Source of the DNA: Liminaster sp017519885
GTDB lineage: Bacteria > Bacteroidota > Bacteroidia > Bacteroidales > UBA3663
Reading direction: 5' to 3'
Length of the DNA: 64,000 nucleotides
Assembly (NCBI GenBank): GCA_017519885.1
Contig: JAFWRO010000018.1
Coordinates: 62,001 to 126,000 of the forward strand
Shown: positions 16,746 through 25,306 of the stretch, piece after piece
Layout: the number at the start of each line of letters is the position of its first letter
How positions within the stretch are numbered: position 1 is the stretch's first letter
The notes under the pieces: generated by a model
Databases searched by the model: none
What the model was told of the DNA's origin: nothing
The model's input: the letters and a program-made list of their open reading frames with translations, nothing else
Position numbers and translations under genes: made by a program

Positions 16746-16838
16746 TTATCGTCCAAAATAACTCAAATATCGACCATTTTTGGGGCCAAAGTTGGTTTTA
16801 TCGACCATTTGCTGCATTATATCTTGTTTATCGACCAT
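16746..16838 (-). other. 30-residue open frame with duplicated MVDK peptide in the RhuM leader
   Basis: ATG at 16838 to TAA at 16746 encodes 30 residues beginning MVDKQDIMQQMVDK. It lies between the -7 box at 16909-16916 and the RhuM-like gene. Three direct copies of ATCGACCATTT (plus-strand sense; 16769-16779, 16800-16810, 16830-16840), spaced 31 and 30 bp, give the repeated MVD codons in two of the copies. The frame could be a leader peptide, a remnant of a larger gene (it stays open for eight more codons upstream without an ATG), or chance. Confidence 0.35.
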
Positions 16839-16908
16839 TTTCCACAGCTTCGCTGAGCTCCGTCACACAATAGTGAAGGAACAGACGGAATAAGCCCATA
16901 TTTCGGGG

Positions 16909-16916
16909 CAAATATA
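16909..16916 (-). promoter_or_regulatory. Predicted -7 box upstream of the RhuM-like gene
   Basis: TATATTTG on the minus strand, in the intergenic region 16624-17081. If used, the transcript would have a leader of about 280 nt holding the three ATCGACCATTT-type repeats and the 30-residue frame before reaching the RhuM start at 16623. No clear -33 element. Confidence 0.45.
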
Positions 16917-16962
16917 CTAATTTTTTCTGACATTCAGTGCATTTGGGGGCAGAAAAATGAGA

Positions 16963-16995
16963 AAATAGGCGTAAACGTTGGGTTTACGCCTATTT
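16963..16995. terminator. Perfect 14-bp hairpin (AAATAGGCGTAAAC)
   Basis: AAATAGGCGTAAAC-GTTGG-GTTTACGCCTATTT: 14 paired bases with a five-base loop, A-rich on one flank and T-rich on the other. No gene ends immediately beside it: it stands between the divergent RhuM-like gene and the unknown exported gene at 17082. A near copy follows that gene at 17794-17829. It may be an orphan terminator or the edge of an inserted segment. Confidence 0.75.
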
Positions 16996-17019
16996 ATAGT
17001 AACAAATTAATTTGTTTTC

Positions 17020-17050
17020 TTGCAGATTCCACAAATATGCTTTATCTTTG
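17020..17050 (+). promoter_or_regulatory. Promoter of the unknown exported gene (TTG-N20-TATCTTTG)
   Basis: TATCTTTG at 17043-17050 with TTG at 17020-17022, spacer 20 bp, matches the Bacteroidota sigma-ABfr consensus. The gene starts at 17082, giving a 5' leader of roughly 25 nt. Confidence 0.75.
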
Positions 17051-17081
17051 CAGCACATATTTCGATTAAAACATTACTATC

Positions 17082-17768
17082 ATGAAGAAGATTATTTTAC
17101 TGGCATTAATTACCCTGATGACCTGCACGAGAGGTGCTGGGCAAAGCATGTTCAGTGGATCGACCGACCTGGAGGTAATAGCCAACGAATGGGAAAATAT
17201 TACACTGAGCGGGGTGGCCAATGGTTCACTCGTCTCAATGCTCGACTGTTTCAATCAGAAATGGCCCACATGGATGCTTAATGCTGCCATCCAGACCATG
17301 AAGAAAGGAGTGGATGGCGGCGAATCCTATGAGAATGATCAGATTTCTGTGCGCAACAAGCCGAAGAACGGTTATGTTTCGGCAAATTGGTGGGGCAATG
17401 CTGAACGTCACGAATTCATGAATGCATGTTACTGGACGCGTTCCAATGGCCACCGCTTGTTGGGAATATACTTTGGCGGGACCGACCAGTACCCCAACAT
17501 CCATTTCATATGCTTCTACGACTACGACCCGAAAAAGCATACCCTTACTCCCGAACCACAGATCATTGATGGTTTTCGAACAACTGAGGACACAAAATTC
17601 TACTATGATTTGCCAGAAGTAGGCAAGGAGTTCCGGATTTCCGAATTTGGAGAGCGAGGCCACTACATCCACACATTCAAATGGGACGGGATGAAGCCCG
17701 TGCTATCGCAAAGCGAGAAGATTGAAGAGGATTACGAAGAAGAACACTGCGACGAAGAAGAGGAATGA
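17082..17768 (+). CDS. Unknown exported protein with acidic tail
   Basis: A 228-residue protein starting with a signal peptide (MKKIILLALITLMTCTRGAGQ; cleavage plausible after AGQ or near residue 20). The mature part is rich in aromatic residues (SANWWGNAERHEFMNACYWTRSNGHRLLGIYFGG; FICFYDYDPKKHTL) and ends in a strongly acidic tail (EDYEEEHCDEEEE). I do not recognise a family. It has a good promoter just upstream and stands alone, flanked by two nearly identical hairpins (16963-16995 and 17794-17829). The DUF362 gene on the other strand converges on it. Probably a periplasmic or surface protein; nothing more can be supported. Confidence 0.75.
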   Translation: MKKIILLALITLMTCTRGAGQSMFSGSTDLEVIANEWENITLSGVANGSLVSMLDCFNQKWPTWMLNAAIQTMKKGVDGGESYENDQISVRNKPKNGYVSANWWGNAERHEFMNACYWTRSNGHRLLGIYFGGTDQYPNIHFICFYDYDPKKHTLTPEPQIIDGFRTTEDTKFYYDLPEVGKEFRISEFGERGHYIHTFKWDGMKPVLSQSEKIEEDYEEEHCDEEEE

Positions 17769-17793
17769 GTACTCTGGGTCGGCAAATAATGAG

Positions 17794-17829
17794 AAAACAG
17801 GCATAAACACTTGGTTTACGCCTGTTTTT
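17794..17829. terminator. Bidirectional terminator hairpin (near copy of 16963-16995)
   Basis: AAACAGGCATAAAC and GTTTACGCCTGTTT pair over 14 positions with one mismatch and are followed by TTTTT on the plus strand and preceded by AAAA. It sits between two convergent genes (17082-17768 plus, 17861-18844 minus) and can end both. Its core AGGCRTAAAC is the same as in the hairpin at 16963-16995. Confidence 0.8.
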
Positions 17830-17860
17830 ATTTTGTTTTGAAGAGCCTAAAAGTGGATAA

Positions 17861-18844
17861 TCAGTCGATGCTGACCAACTTGTAGTTGCGGGTACCGAGA
17901 CCAATCTTCTCGCCCCACTCCATAATGTGGGTGCCATGCTGCTGAGCGATGCGGTCGAGGAGTGGCTGGTTGTTGTTGTGCTCGTCGTTGTGAATCTTGG
18001 TGACGATGTCGTAGCAAGCCTGGTCAACAGCGACAGGATCGAGCGAAGCCACGATGCCATAGTCGGCGATAAGAGGTTCGGCAGGATCGCCATTGCAGTC
18101 GCAATCGATACTCATCTTGTACATTACGGCAATGTAGAGAATCTTCTTGCCACCATCGAAGTAGTCGTGAACAGCCTGAGCAGCTGCGGCCATCGACTCG
18201 ACGAAGGCATCCTGAGGCATGATATACTGCCATGCAGCCACTAAATCGTCCGAAACACCATGGCTGTGGATATAAGCCTTGCCTGTCGAAGATGCCACAC
18301 CGATGGATGCGTTCTTGAGCACGCCGCCCATACCTGCCATCTGATGTCCCTTGAAGTGCGCGAGGTTGATCATGAAGTCGTAGTTCTGAAGGTGCGAGCC
18401 CACGATGTCATACTTCAGCCATGTGGTGTCCTGCACAGGAATCTTCATCGTGCCTTCTTCGTCCATAATATCAACTTTGGCGATGTCGAGGAATCCACGT
18501 TCGCGAATGGCCTCCCAATGCGCCTCAGTAGTGTTACGCGTGCCAGGATAGGCCGTATTACACTCTACGATGGTGCCGTTCACCTCATCGACGAGCGGCT
18601 TAATGAAATCGGGACGCAGGTAGCCGGTCTTTTCGGATTCACCAGTCGAAATCTTGACTGCGACACGTCCTTCAGCCTTGCGGTCCAAAGCCTTGTAGAT
18701 TTTCACAAGCGACTCGGGAGAAAGATCGCGAGTCACATAAACAACAGAAGGTTCGGCTCCTTCATTTGCGGACTGACCTTGGCAGGATGCCAATGCGGTC
18801 ATGGTTGCTACTAACGCAGCTAACGATAGGATAGTCTTTTTCAT
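17861..18844 (-). CDS. DUF362 domain lipoprotein
   Basis: A 327-residue protein with a lipoprotein signal (MKKTILSLAALVATMTALASC, Cys21), so anchored in a membrane. The body matches the DUF362 family (VKISTGESEKTGYLRPDFIKPLVDEV; ECNTAYPGTRNTTEAHWEAIRERGF; NLAHFKGHQMAGMGGVLKNASIGVAS; YGIVASLDPVAVDQACYDIV). Many DUF362 proteins carry ferredoxin-like Cys clusters; here only a CDCNGDP segment is present and no CxxCxxC motif, so iron-sulphur binding is doubtful. The function of the family is not established. It follows the TonB-dependent receptor on the same strand after a 94-bp gap filled with 21-bp repeats and may share its transcript. Together they may handle uptake of some ligand, but this is only contextual. 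Confidence 0.8.
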   Translation of the reverse strand: MKKTILSLAALVATMTALASCQGQSANEGAEPSVVYVTRDLSPESLVKIYKALDRKAEGRVAVKISTGESEKTGYLRPDFIKPLVDEVNGTIVECNTAYPGTRNTTEAHWEAIRERGFLDIAKVDIMDEEGTMKIPVQDTTWLKYDIVGSHLQNYDFMINLAHFKGHQMAGMGGVLKNASIGVASSTGKAYIHSHGVSDDLVAAWQYIMPQDAFVESMAAAAQAVHDYFDGGKKILYIAVMYKMSIDCDCNGDPAEPLIADYGIVASLDPVAVDQACYDIVTKIHNDEHNNNQPLLDRIAQQHGTHIMEWGEKIGLGTRNYKLVSID

Positions 18845-18862
18845 AAAATAACAATAAACAAT

Positions 18863-18925
18863 TAATAATTAACAATTAACAAATAATAATTAACAATTAA
18901 CAAATAATAATTAACGATTAACAAA
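18863..18925. repeat. 21-bp A/T-rich tandem repeat x3
   Basis: Three head-to-tail 21-bp units built on TAATAATTAAC(A/G)ATTAAC followed by AAA, located between the TonB-dependent receptor stop and the DUF362 start. Shorter pieces of the same AATTAACAATTAAC theme occur at several other gene borders in this window (about 26575-26630, 28012-28040, 32408-32435, 63190-63245), so it is a dispersed intergenic repeat type. Confidence 0.8.
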
Positions 18926-18937
18926 TACTTTTTCAAA

Positions 18938-20827
18938 TCAGAAATCGAGGGAGAAGCCTGCCATGAAAGTGGCCTTGGGCATGGGATAACCAGCATTGAT
19001 CTCGTACTGCTGAGCCAAGAGGTTATCGCCTTTGAGCCAGAGTTTGAACGTAGGAGCAAGCTGATAGTCGATGGTGAGGTTGAGCAGCGAGAAGGTTTCC
19101 TTCTCTTCATTTTCGCCCACTGCCTTGTAAAGACCGCAGACCTGCTGAAGTCCAGCCGATGCACTCCACTTACCCTGCATAAAACGGGCTCCGAAGTAGC
19201 CCTTGTAGGTAGGTGCAGCAACGACGGGGTTCTTCATATCGAGATAACTGTGGTTGGTGTTGACGCTCCAATGTTCGCCCACAAGCCAAGTGGCCTCCAT
19301 CTCGATACCCTTGTTTTCAAGTTCGCCCGTGTTGACATTCTGTCGCTGAATGGTCTGGATGATGTTGTCCGCCTTTATGTAGTAGAGGTTGAGACCATAG
19401 GAGAAACGACCTTCGAGGATGCGATGGCGCCACGAGAGCTCGTAACTCATGAGGCGTTCGGGTTCGAGGTCGGTGTTCGAAGGAGGATAAAGGTACATTT
19501 CGCGCATTGTGGGATTACGGAATCCCTTGCTGACCATAGCCTTGACTTCACCCGTTTCCGTAGGACGAATCACGATGCCGCCCTGCGGAATCCATTCACC
19601 GCCTGTGATGGTGTGGTTGTCATAACGTATGCCTGCATCGACGGTAAGCCAAGAGAAGATATCCTGTCGCAAATCGACATAGATTCCGTATTCATTATTA
19701 TGAACGTGTGCGCTCTGCTTATTCTGTGTTTCAAGCACTTCGCCCGTCTCGCGACTGGTATAATAGGCACGTCCGTAGATGTGCTGGTAATCGGCTCCGA
19801 CAGTGATGCGACTGCCTGTCCAAAGGTTCGCACTCTGATACCAGCTCACACCAGCGAGGGCATCCTTCGAGCGGAAATAACGGCTCTGAGGCTTACCTCC
19901 TTCGGCACGATAGCCATCGTTGATCTTGTGACGTCCAAAATTATCGTAAGCGCTGATACGACCTTCGGTGCGGGCATAATGATTCTCGATGCCGATGTTG
20001 GCCACACCACGCGTAATCCATTGGTCAGCCTCAAGCATCTCGGCATCCACAGCACCGGGATAGGAGGAATTGAAGTGGGTGACGTCGGCATCGGCATAAA
20101 TGTTCCAATGAGAAGAGAGGTCGTAATTGAGTTTCACGTAGCCACCATATTGTTCGAAACCCATATTGGGACGATGGTTGTCGCTCCGACCATATTGGGC
20201 AGCCACGGTGCTCGAGAACCGGCCCGAACGAGTCTGATTGTAGGCATCGGCCTGCAGAGTTCCATAACTTCCAGCACCCAAACGAATACCAGAACGCACA
20301 CCATCCTCATGCATACCGCGAGTGACGATATTGACGACGCCGCCCATAGCATTCGAACCGTAGAGCAAGGATGCAGGGCCACGAAGCACCTCGACACGCT
20401 CGGTCATCATGGTCTGATAACTATCGGAGATGGAATGACCATAGATGCCCTGATACTGTGGATGTCCATCGACGAGCACCATCATCTGGCCGGCTCCCGA
20501 TGAAATACCGCGCAGCATCATACCGCCCGAACCGCCTGTGCTGACGCCATAACCCATCACACCACGACTGGTGACCATCAGGCCAGGCACCTGCTCCATC
20601 AATGTGGGTAGGACATTGATGCGCTGATGTTCGTTGAGTTTCTGCTCGCCCACCACGCTGATGGTCATGGGCAAGTGACGAATATCGGCAGCTCCACGCG
20701 TGCCGGTCACCACAACATCGTCGATGTCGCGGTTGTAAGCAATGCTATCAGACGAAAGAGGCTCAGCTGCCATCACGCTGGCAACTGCACAAAAAGAGAA
20801 GAGAAAAAGAGAAAGTTTTTGTAACAT
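18938..20827 (-). CDS. TonB-dependent outer-membrane receptor
   Basis: A vitamin/siderophore-type TonB-dependent receptor of 629 residues when started at the ATG at 20827, which opens a good signal peptide (MLQKLSLFLFSFCAVASVMA); an upstream in-frame start at 20854 would add nine residues before it and is less likely. The TonB box region is DIDDVVVTGTR, followed by the plug domain (LNEHQRINVLPTLMEQVPGLMV; MLRGISSGAGQMMVLVDGHPQYQGIYGH; ERVEVLRGPASLLYGSNAMGGVVNIVT), then a 22-strand barrel region ending in an aromatic residue (GFSLDF), as required for barrel insertion. Its length and plug resemble BtuB/FepA-type receptors rather than SusC. The ligand (metal complex, haem or cobalamin) cannot be told. 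No partner ABC transporter is next to it; the neighbours are a DUF362 lipoprotein and an efflux operon. Confidence 0.92.
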   Translation of the reverse strand: MLQKLSLFLFSFCAVASVMAAEPLSSDSIAYNRDIDDVVVTGTRGAADIRHLPMTISVVGEQKLNEHQRINVLPTLMEQVPGLMVTSRGVMGYGVSTGGSGGMMLRGISSGAGQMMVLVDGHPQYQGIYGHSISDSYQTMMTERVEVLRGPASLLYGSNAMGGVVNIVTRGMHEDGVRSGIRLGAGSYGTLQADAYNQTRSGRFSSTVAAQYGRSDNHRPNMGFEQYGGYVKLNYDLSSHWNIYADADVTHFNSSYPGAVDAEMLEADQWITRGVANIGIENHYARTEGRISAYDNFGRHKINDGYRAEGGKPQSRYFRSKDALAGVSWYQSANLWTGSRITVGADYQHIYGRAYYTSRETGEVLETQNKQSAHVHNNEYGIYVDLRQDIFSWLTVDAGIRYDNHTITGGEWIPQGGIVIRPTETGEVKAMVSKGFRNPTMREMYLYPPSNTDLEPERLMSYELSWRHRILEGRFSYGLNLYYIKADNIIQTIQRQNVNTGELENKGIEMEATWLVGEHWSVNTNHSYLDMKNPVVAAPTYKGYFGARFMQGKWSASAGLQQVCGLYKAVGENEEKETFSLLNLTIDYQLAPTFKLWLKGDNLLAQQYEINAGYPMPKATFMAGFSLDF

Positions 20828-20874
20828 AATATCAAAAAATGATTGATAAATCAATTATCTTCAATTTTTCGGCG

Positions 20875-20882
20875 CAAAGATA
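20875..20882 (-). promoter_or_regulatory. Predicted -7 box of the TonB-dependent receptor gene
   Basis: TATCTTTG on the minus strand about 48 bp before the chosen ATG at 20827. No clear -33 element. Its position supports the start at 20827. Confidence 0.55.
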
Positions 20883-20963
20883 CGAAATTTATTGATAATA
20901 ACACTGATATTTTTAGCAGATAAATTTACCTATTTTCCCTTTTTTAGCATTTTTATAGATAAA

Positions 20964-21002
20964 CAAGGCAAAAAGCGGGGATGATTCCCGCTTTTCACCT
21001 TG
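20964..21002 (-). terminator. Terminator of the efflux operon
   Basis: AAAAGCGGG (20971-20979) pairs with CCCGCTTTT (20987-20995), with an outer CAAGG/CCTTG pair extending the stem; it overlaps the stop codon of the MFS gene (20995-20997). On the minus strand the stem runs into a T-rich stretch, fitting an intrinsic terminator. Confidence 0.75.
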
Positions 21003-22590
21003 TTTGAGCCACCTTACGACGTACAATTGGAGCAAAGAAACGACGACCCACATTGTGCCAGTTTTCGATTCGGTAGATTCGATAGCGGCGTGCCGGTGTA
21101 TCGTAGATGAGATACAGGAGAATGAGAATAATGCCAGCATAGACGGCATATCCATAGATCTCGCGTACGCCGACCATGAGCATATCTGCGGAGAAATGCT
21201 CCATAAACTCGCCCAAATTGAATGGACTGCGCGAAAACGCCACCTCGTTGAGCGAAGGAGTATAACGTGCAAAGGAATCACCGACTGCCAAACTGAAAAG
21301 CCGGCTATATATGGCACTGCCGATGGCTCCGCCGCCCATCATGTGAATCATATTGAAACACGAAAGGCTCTGGAAGAATGTATGGAAATCGACCGAGAAA
21401 TTGAGCTGCGTCATCAGCATGATGCTCATCAAAGTGGCTGCCATTGCACGACAGAAGACGGGCATATAAAGAGCCTGCAGATTGAGCCCTGGATCAATGA
21501 GAAAATACATCAGCATAAGATAAGCCGTGCCGAAACCGGCAGCAACTGCTCCCAGACGGATGAATCCCCAACGACGCACCTTCATCCACCAGTAGGCCAC
21601 TCCACAGGCGACCACCGATGCCAAGAAAGCCACCAGATGACGTGAAGATCCCGTATAGTCGGTGTAGCCCAGGCCTTCCTCAAGGAATATTTCCTCAAGC
21701 ACACGTTCGGCAGCCATCAATACTTCAAAGAGCGTGATGAGCACCAGGATACCCTTCACATTGTGGAAGTGAAAAGCCTTTCGCGAAATATAGGCATGCG
21801 GCTTGATGTGTGTGCCATGGATAATAAGGGCAAGAGTGAGACAGATGGTGCCGACAAGGGTGTAAGTGACAGGACTGTCGAACCAGTTCATCCAATCGCC
21901 ATAATCCATCAAGTAGCAAACTTGGAAGCAAAGGGCATTCCAAAGTGCATAACCCGCCCAATCGATGCCCCAAAGAGGGGTCTTTGGGAAGATGCGGACC
22001 CTATGTGTACATGTGACAAGGATGAGCAGGACAACCAGCATCAAGCCTGCAATAAACCAATGAGTGAGACGCCAATCGTCCCATCCGAAGGCAAAATTGA
22101 CTGCAATCCAACTCGACAGATTCATCGAGCCCATAATGAAAAGATGCAAGACGGGGAAGAAAACACGGAAGTCGCGCTTAGGCGTAAACCAAAGCTGGAT
22201 GTTCGAGATGCATTCGAAGGTGCCCTGCAGTTTACAAATGCCCTCAATGAAACAGAGTGCCCATAGCAAGGGACGGAAAGTCACATAAGGGATGAGCAGA
22301 TTGGTCAGCAGCACACCAAGGGCAGCCGCCATGAGCAGCGACTTGTTGGTGAATCGGAACTTCATGCGGAAGAGCAGCGGGAAATAGGTGGCCATACCCG
22401 TCAGGTTGCAATAAAGCGCCATCAACAGGTCTTCGCGCATCAGCTGCTCCTCGCCTACCATATGACCCAGAGCACCCAGATAGCGACCTCCGCTGAGCTG
22501 AAAACAAGCTGCAATGAAGACGTAAATCCAGGGCTGGATTACCGCAGGTACAAATCCCTTGAACGATGGGATAACAAAAGGTTTCTTCAT
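20995..22590 (-). CDS. MFS-type inner-membrane efflux transporter
   Basis: A polytopic membrane protein of about 531 residues with roughly 14 hydrophobic helices, as in the EmrB/DHA2 type of major facilitator. It starts at an ATG at 22590 that shares a base with the stop of the HlyD-like gene (TGATG), and is third in a TolC - HlyD - MFS operon, the standard gene set of a tripartite pump that moves drugs or other small molecules directly across both membranes. Sequence motifs of the family are weak (RMKFRFTNKSLL as a loop between helices two and three), which is common in Bacteroidota members. Substrate unknown; the operon carries no adjacent regulator. Confidence 0.75.
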   Translation of the reverse strand: MKKPFVIPSFKGFVPAVIQPWIYVFIAACFQLSGGRYLGALGHMVGEEQLMREDLLMALYCNLTGMATYFPLLFRMKFRFTNKSLLMAAALGVLLTNLLIPYVTFRPLLWALCFIEGICKLQGTFECISNIQLWFTPKRDFRVFFPVLHLFIMGSMNLSSWIAVNFAFGWDDWRLTHWFIAGLMLVVLLILVTCTHRVRIFPKTPLWGIDWAGYALWNALCFQVCYLMDYGDWMNWFDSPVTYTLVGTICLTLALIIHGTHIKPHAYISRKAFHFHNVKGILVLITLFEVLMAAERVLEEIFLEEGLGYTDYTGSSRHLVAFLASVVACGVAYWWMKVRRWGFIRLGAVAAGFGTAYLMLMYFLIDPGLNLQALYMPVFCRAMAATLMSIMLMTQLNFSVDFHTFFQSLSCFNMIHMMGGGAIGSAIYSRLFSLAVGDSFARYTPSLNEVAFSRSPFNLGEFMEHFSADMLMVGVREIYGYAVYAGIILILLYLIYDTPARRYRIYRIENWHNVGRRFFAPIVRRKVAQTR

Positions 22591-23621
22591 CAATATTTCA
22601 CCTCCACTTCGAGATTATAACCAGCCTTAAGAAGCTCCAACGTTTCTGCAGAGTTACCCTTGAGGCTGATACGGACGGGAATGCGCTGCTCTATCTTGAC
22701 AAAATTGCCTGTAGCATTGTCAGTGGGAATCATTGAGAAGGCTGAACCCGTGGCATCAGAGATGCTTTCCACAACGCCCGAATATTCAACGCCAGGTACG
22801 GCATCGGCCGTAAGCGTTACAGGGAATCCGACCTGGACATGCTTCATCTGTGTCTCGCGGAAGTTGGCGATGACCCAGAGATCTTCCTTGTCAACAATCT
22901 CGACCATCGTCTGTCCGGGATTGACGAGTTGTCCCACATGGATATCCTTGGCACCCAGCACGCCATCGGCCGTAGCCACGATGACGGTGTAGGAAAGGTT
23001 GAGTCGCGCCATATCGAGCTGCGCTTCGGCGACACGTATGGCAGCCTCAGACTGGGTGAGACGATGTCCCTGCTCGTCACGGACGAGCGAAGTTGTGTTT
23101 TTGGCACTCGTCACCTGCTCGTATTTTGCCTTGATGGCTTCGTAGGCAGTCTTGACGTTGTCGTACTGCTGACGTGTCACAGCATCCTCCTTGAGCAATT
23201 GGTCAAAGCGATCGAGTTCGCGCTTGGCACGTTCCATTTGCACGCGAACCTCGGTAATGGTTGCATCGTTGATTCGAAGATTATTGCTGGTAGTGCGAAT
23301 TCCCGTTGCAGTGGCCTTGCTGCCAGCCATGGCATTGGCAAGACCTGCTTCGGCTTGAGCCAAGGCCAATTGGAACTCGGCATCCTCGATGATAACTAGA
23401 GTATCGCCTTTCCTTACTTTCTGGTATTCCTCGAAACGGATTTCCTTGATGAAGCCTGGAACACGGGTGTTGACGGGCGTGATGTGCTGACGCACAGTGG
23501 CATTATCGGTCCATTCGACATTGCCAAGATGAACAAAGCGACCGACGACATAACAAAGACCAATTATGATAAGACCTGCTACGACAATGTCGTAGGCGAG
23601 ACGTTTTGGATTGAGTTTCAT
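22590..23621 (-). CDS. HlyD/EmrA-family periplasmic adaptor
   Basis: A 343-residue membrane-fusion protein: one N-terminal membrane anchor (YDIVVAGLIIIGLCYVVGRFV), a first lipoyl half (VNTRVPGFIKEIRFEEYQKVRKGDTLVII), a long alpha-helical hairpin rich in A, K, E and Q (about residues 85-205), the second lipoyl half (VIVATADGVLGAKDIHVGQLVNPGQTMVEIV) and a beta-barrel region (DLWVIANFRETQMKHVQVGFPVTLTADAVPG). This domain order is that of EmrA/HlyD adaptors that bridge an inner-membrane transporter to TolC. The gene starts 5 bp after the TolC-like stop and its stop overlaps the MFS start. Confidence 0.92.
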   Translation of the reverse strand: MKLNPKRLAYDIVVAGLIIIGLCYVVGRFVHLGNVEWTDNATVRQHITPVNTRVPGFIKEIRFEEYQKVRKGDTLVIIEDAEFQLALAQAEAGLANAMAGSKATATGIRTTSNNLRINDATITEVRVQMERAKRELDRFDQLLKEDAVTRQQYDNVKTAYEAIKAKYEQVTSAKNTTSLVRDEQGHRLTQSEAAIRVAEAQLDMARLNLSYTVIVATADGVLGAKDIHVGQLVNPGQTMVEIVDKEDLWVIANFRETQMKHVQVGFPVTLTADAVPGVEYSGVVESISDATGSAFSMIPTDNATGNFVKIEQRIPVRISLKGNSAETLELLKAGYNLEVEVKY

Positions 23622-23626
23622 ATTTT

Positions 23627-25003
23627 TTATAAAGTGTGACTAATATACTTCAGTTTATAATAATTGTAAAGGAGATTGATGCGAGCATTGACCAGAGAGA
23701 GGTCGGCACTAAGCTTCACACTTGAAGCATCGAGCATATCGGTAAGCAATGCCAGATCATTCTTGTAACGATTCAGCGTGACGGCATAGTTCTGGTCGGC
23801 AAGTTCTACGCTTTTCTCTTGGGTTCGGACTTCGGTAAAAGCAGTCATGAAACCCACATAGTTGGCCTGCACACCATTCTCGACACCCTCACGAGCCAGA
23901 GCCAATGACTCCTCGGCCTTGCGAACGTCAAGACGTGCCTTACGGACATTACGATTGTTTTTCCAAAGGCTCGACAACTCGTACTGCACGCCGAGTCCTA
24001 CAAACCAGGCGTTGGCATTTGCATCTACGGGGATAAGGTCATTGGTATAAGGACCACTCAAATGGTCCTCGGCAACGAGCGCGAGATGAGGGAGATAGGA
24101 CGACTTGGCGAGTTTGAGCTTCTGCTCGGCAAGTTCGGTTGCAAGACTTGCCTGCTTGAGTCCTACGTTGCTTTGGGCTGCCAGTTCCTGCCAGGTGACT
24201 TGCGACTCCTCGCTATTGGGCAAAAAGTTTGTGAGCAAAGTGGTATCGGGCATAATGACTGTAGTCTCGGGCAGGTGAAGCGTGGTAACCAACTGATGAT
24301 TAAGGATGCTGGCAGCATCACAAAGCTGGGTCTTGTTGAGTTCAAGAGTCTGTAACTGCAATTCGTAGCGCGTGACAGCAGTCTTGAGAACAGTTCCCTG
24401 TTCCACGCGTGCTTCCATATTCTTGAGCAATTCGCAGGTGAGTTCGATGTTTTTATCGAGCACCTTGATCTGATTGTCCAATTTGTAGAGATTGAGATAG
24501 TAGCCAGTAAGCAGGAATCGCATTTCCTGCCGATTCTTCTGCACATCGAGCATTGCCATCTGTTCGCCCAGTTCTGCCATACGAATGCCCGCGCTGATGG
24601 CTCCACCTGCATAGAGAACCTGCGATGCCTCGAAAGCGAAATTATTGCCCCAATGAGGAGTATCCTGCTTGCCCAAAGAGGCAAGTCCCGTATAAGGAGC
24701 GATGGCATAATGGATTTCGGTGGTTCCCTGGGTCGAAAAACTACGATCCATCAGCGTAGCATTGCCAATATATGAGCCGCTCAGACTCAGATTTACATCA
24801 GGCAGCTTAGCATTGCGCGCTGCCTTGACCGATTCAGCCGCGCTCTCGCGACCGGTTTCGTAAACTTTGATGCTCTGACTGTTCTCATCTGCCAAACGAT
24901 ACAACTCATCCAAGCTCATGACCCGCTGCTGGGCATGAGCTACTGATGCTGACACTATAACAAAAAGGGATACAGTCAAAAGCCGTAAGATTTCTTTTCT
25001 CAT
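23627..25003 (-). CDS. TolC-family outer-membrane efflux protein
   Basis: A 458-residue TolC-like protein if started at the ATG at 25003, where a clean signal peptide begins (MRKEILRLLTVSLFVIVSASVAHAQ). A longer in-frame reading up to 25192 would place 63 residues without signal-peptide features upstream and would cover the -7 box at 25117-25124, so it is rejected. The mature part shows the family's repeated layout: MSLDELYRLADENSQSIKV near the start, long alternating helices rich in L, A, E and Q, and paired beta segments in each half (NAKLPDVNLSLSGSYIG; SSYLPHLALVAEDHLSG). It forms the outer-membrane channel of the pump encoded with the HlyD-like and MFS genes, of which it is the first gene. 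Confidence 0.92.
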   Translation of the reverse strand: MRKEILRLLTVSLFVIVSASVAHAQQRVMSLDELYRLADENSQSIKVYETGRESAAESVKAARNAKLPDVNLSLSGSYIGNATLMDRSFSTQGTTEIHYAIAPYTGLASLGKQDTPHWGNNFAFEASQVLYAGGAISAGIRMAELGEQMAMLDVQKNRQEMRFLLTGYYLNLYKLDNQIKVLDKNIELTCELLKNMEARVEQGTVLKTAVTRYELQLQTLELNKTQLCDAASILNHQLVTTLHLPETTVIMPDTTLLTNFLPNSEESQVTWQELAAQSNVGLKQASLATELAEQKLKLAKSSYLPHLALVAEDHLSGPYTNDLIPVDANANAWFVGLGVQYELSSLWKNNRNVRKARLDVRKAEESLALAREGVENGVQANYVGFMTAFTEVRTQEKSVELADQNYAVTLNRYKNDLALLTDMLDASSVKLSADLSLVNARINLLYNYYKLKYISHTL

Positions 25004-25116
25004 TTTTATTTTGTTTTGATTCGAAAAAATTGTCCAAATGACAATTTCATACTTCTCTATAGCTACTGGTTTCTCACATGAGCCGAAGAGCCTTCTTACA
25101 AAGCATTTTGACATAG

Positions 25117-25148
25117 CAAAGATACGCATTTTTTCTGAGACTGTGCAA
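25117..25148 (-). promoter_or_regulatory. Promoter of the efflux operon (TTG-N21-TATCTTTG)
   Basis: On the minus strand, TATCTTTG at 25117-25124 with TTG at 25146-25148, spacer 21 bp. It lies about 110 bp before the TolC-like ATG at 25003 and decides that start against the longer frame. Confidence 0.7.
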
Positions 25149-25226
25149 TTGATTGCATTCTTTTCGCGTATTTTTCTTGTATTATCCGACAACGTTGCTT
25201 TTCATAAATGACAAAAAAAGACAGAC

Positions 25227-25267
25227 AAAAAAAGGATTCATCCGTGCTGAACCGCATGGATGAATCC
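25227..25267 (-). terminator. Terminator of the GH43-like gene
   Basis: GGATTCATCC (25234-25243) and GGATGAATCC (25258-25267) form a perfect 10-bp stem; on the minus strand it runs into seven T residues (25227-25233). It lies 40 bp after the stop of the GH43-like gene. The rest of the gap 25004-25306 holds the efflux promoter and nothing else I can identify. Confidence 0.85.
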
Positions 25268-25306
25268 ATTCATATTTTGCAGAAAACTGACTCTGATGAA
25301 AGCGTG

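Noticed and set aside
23627..25192. A 63-residue N-terminal extension of the TolC-like protein
   Set aside because: It covers the -7 box and lacks a signal peptide; the ATG at 25003 opens a clean one.
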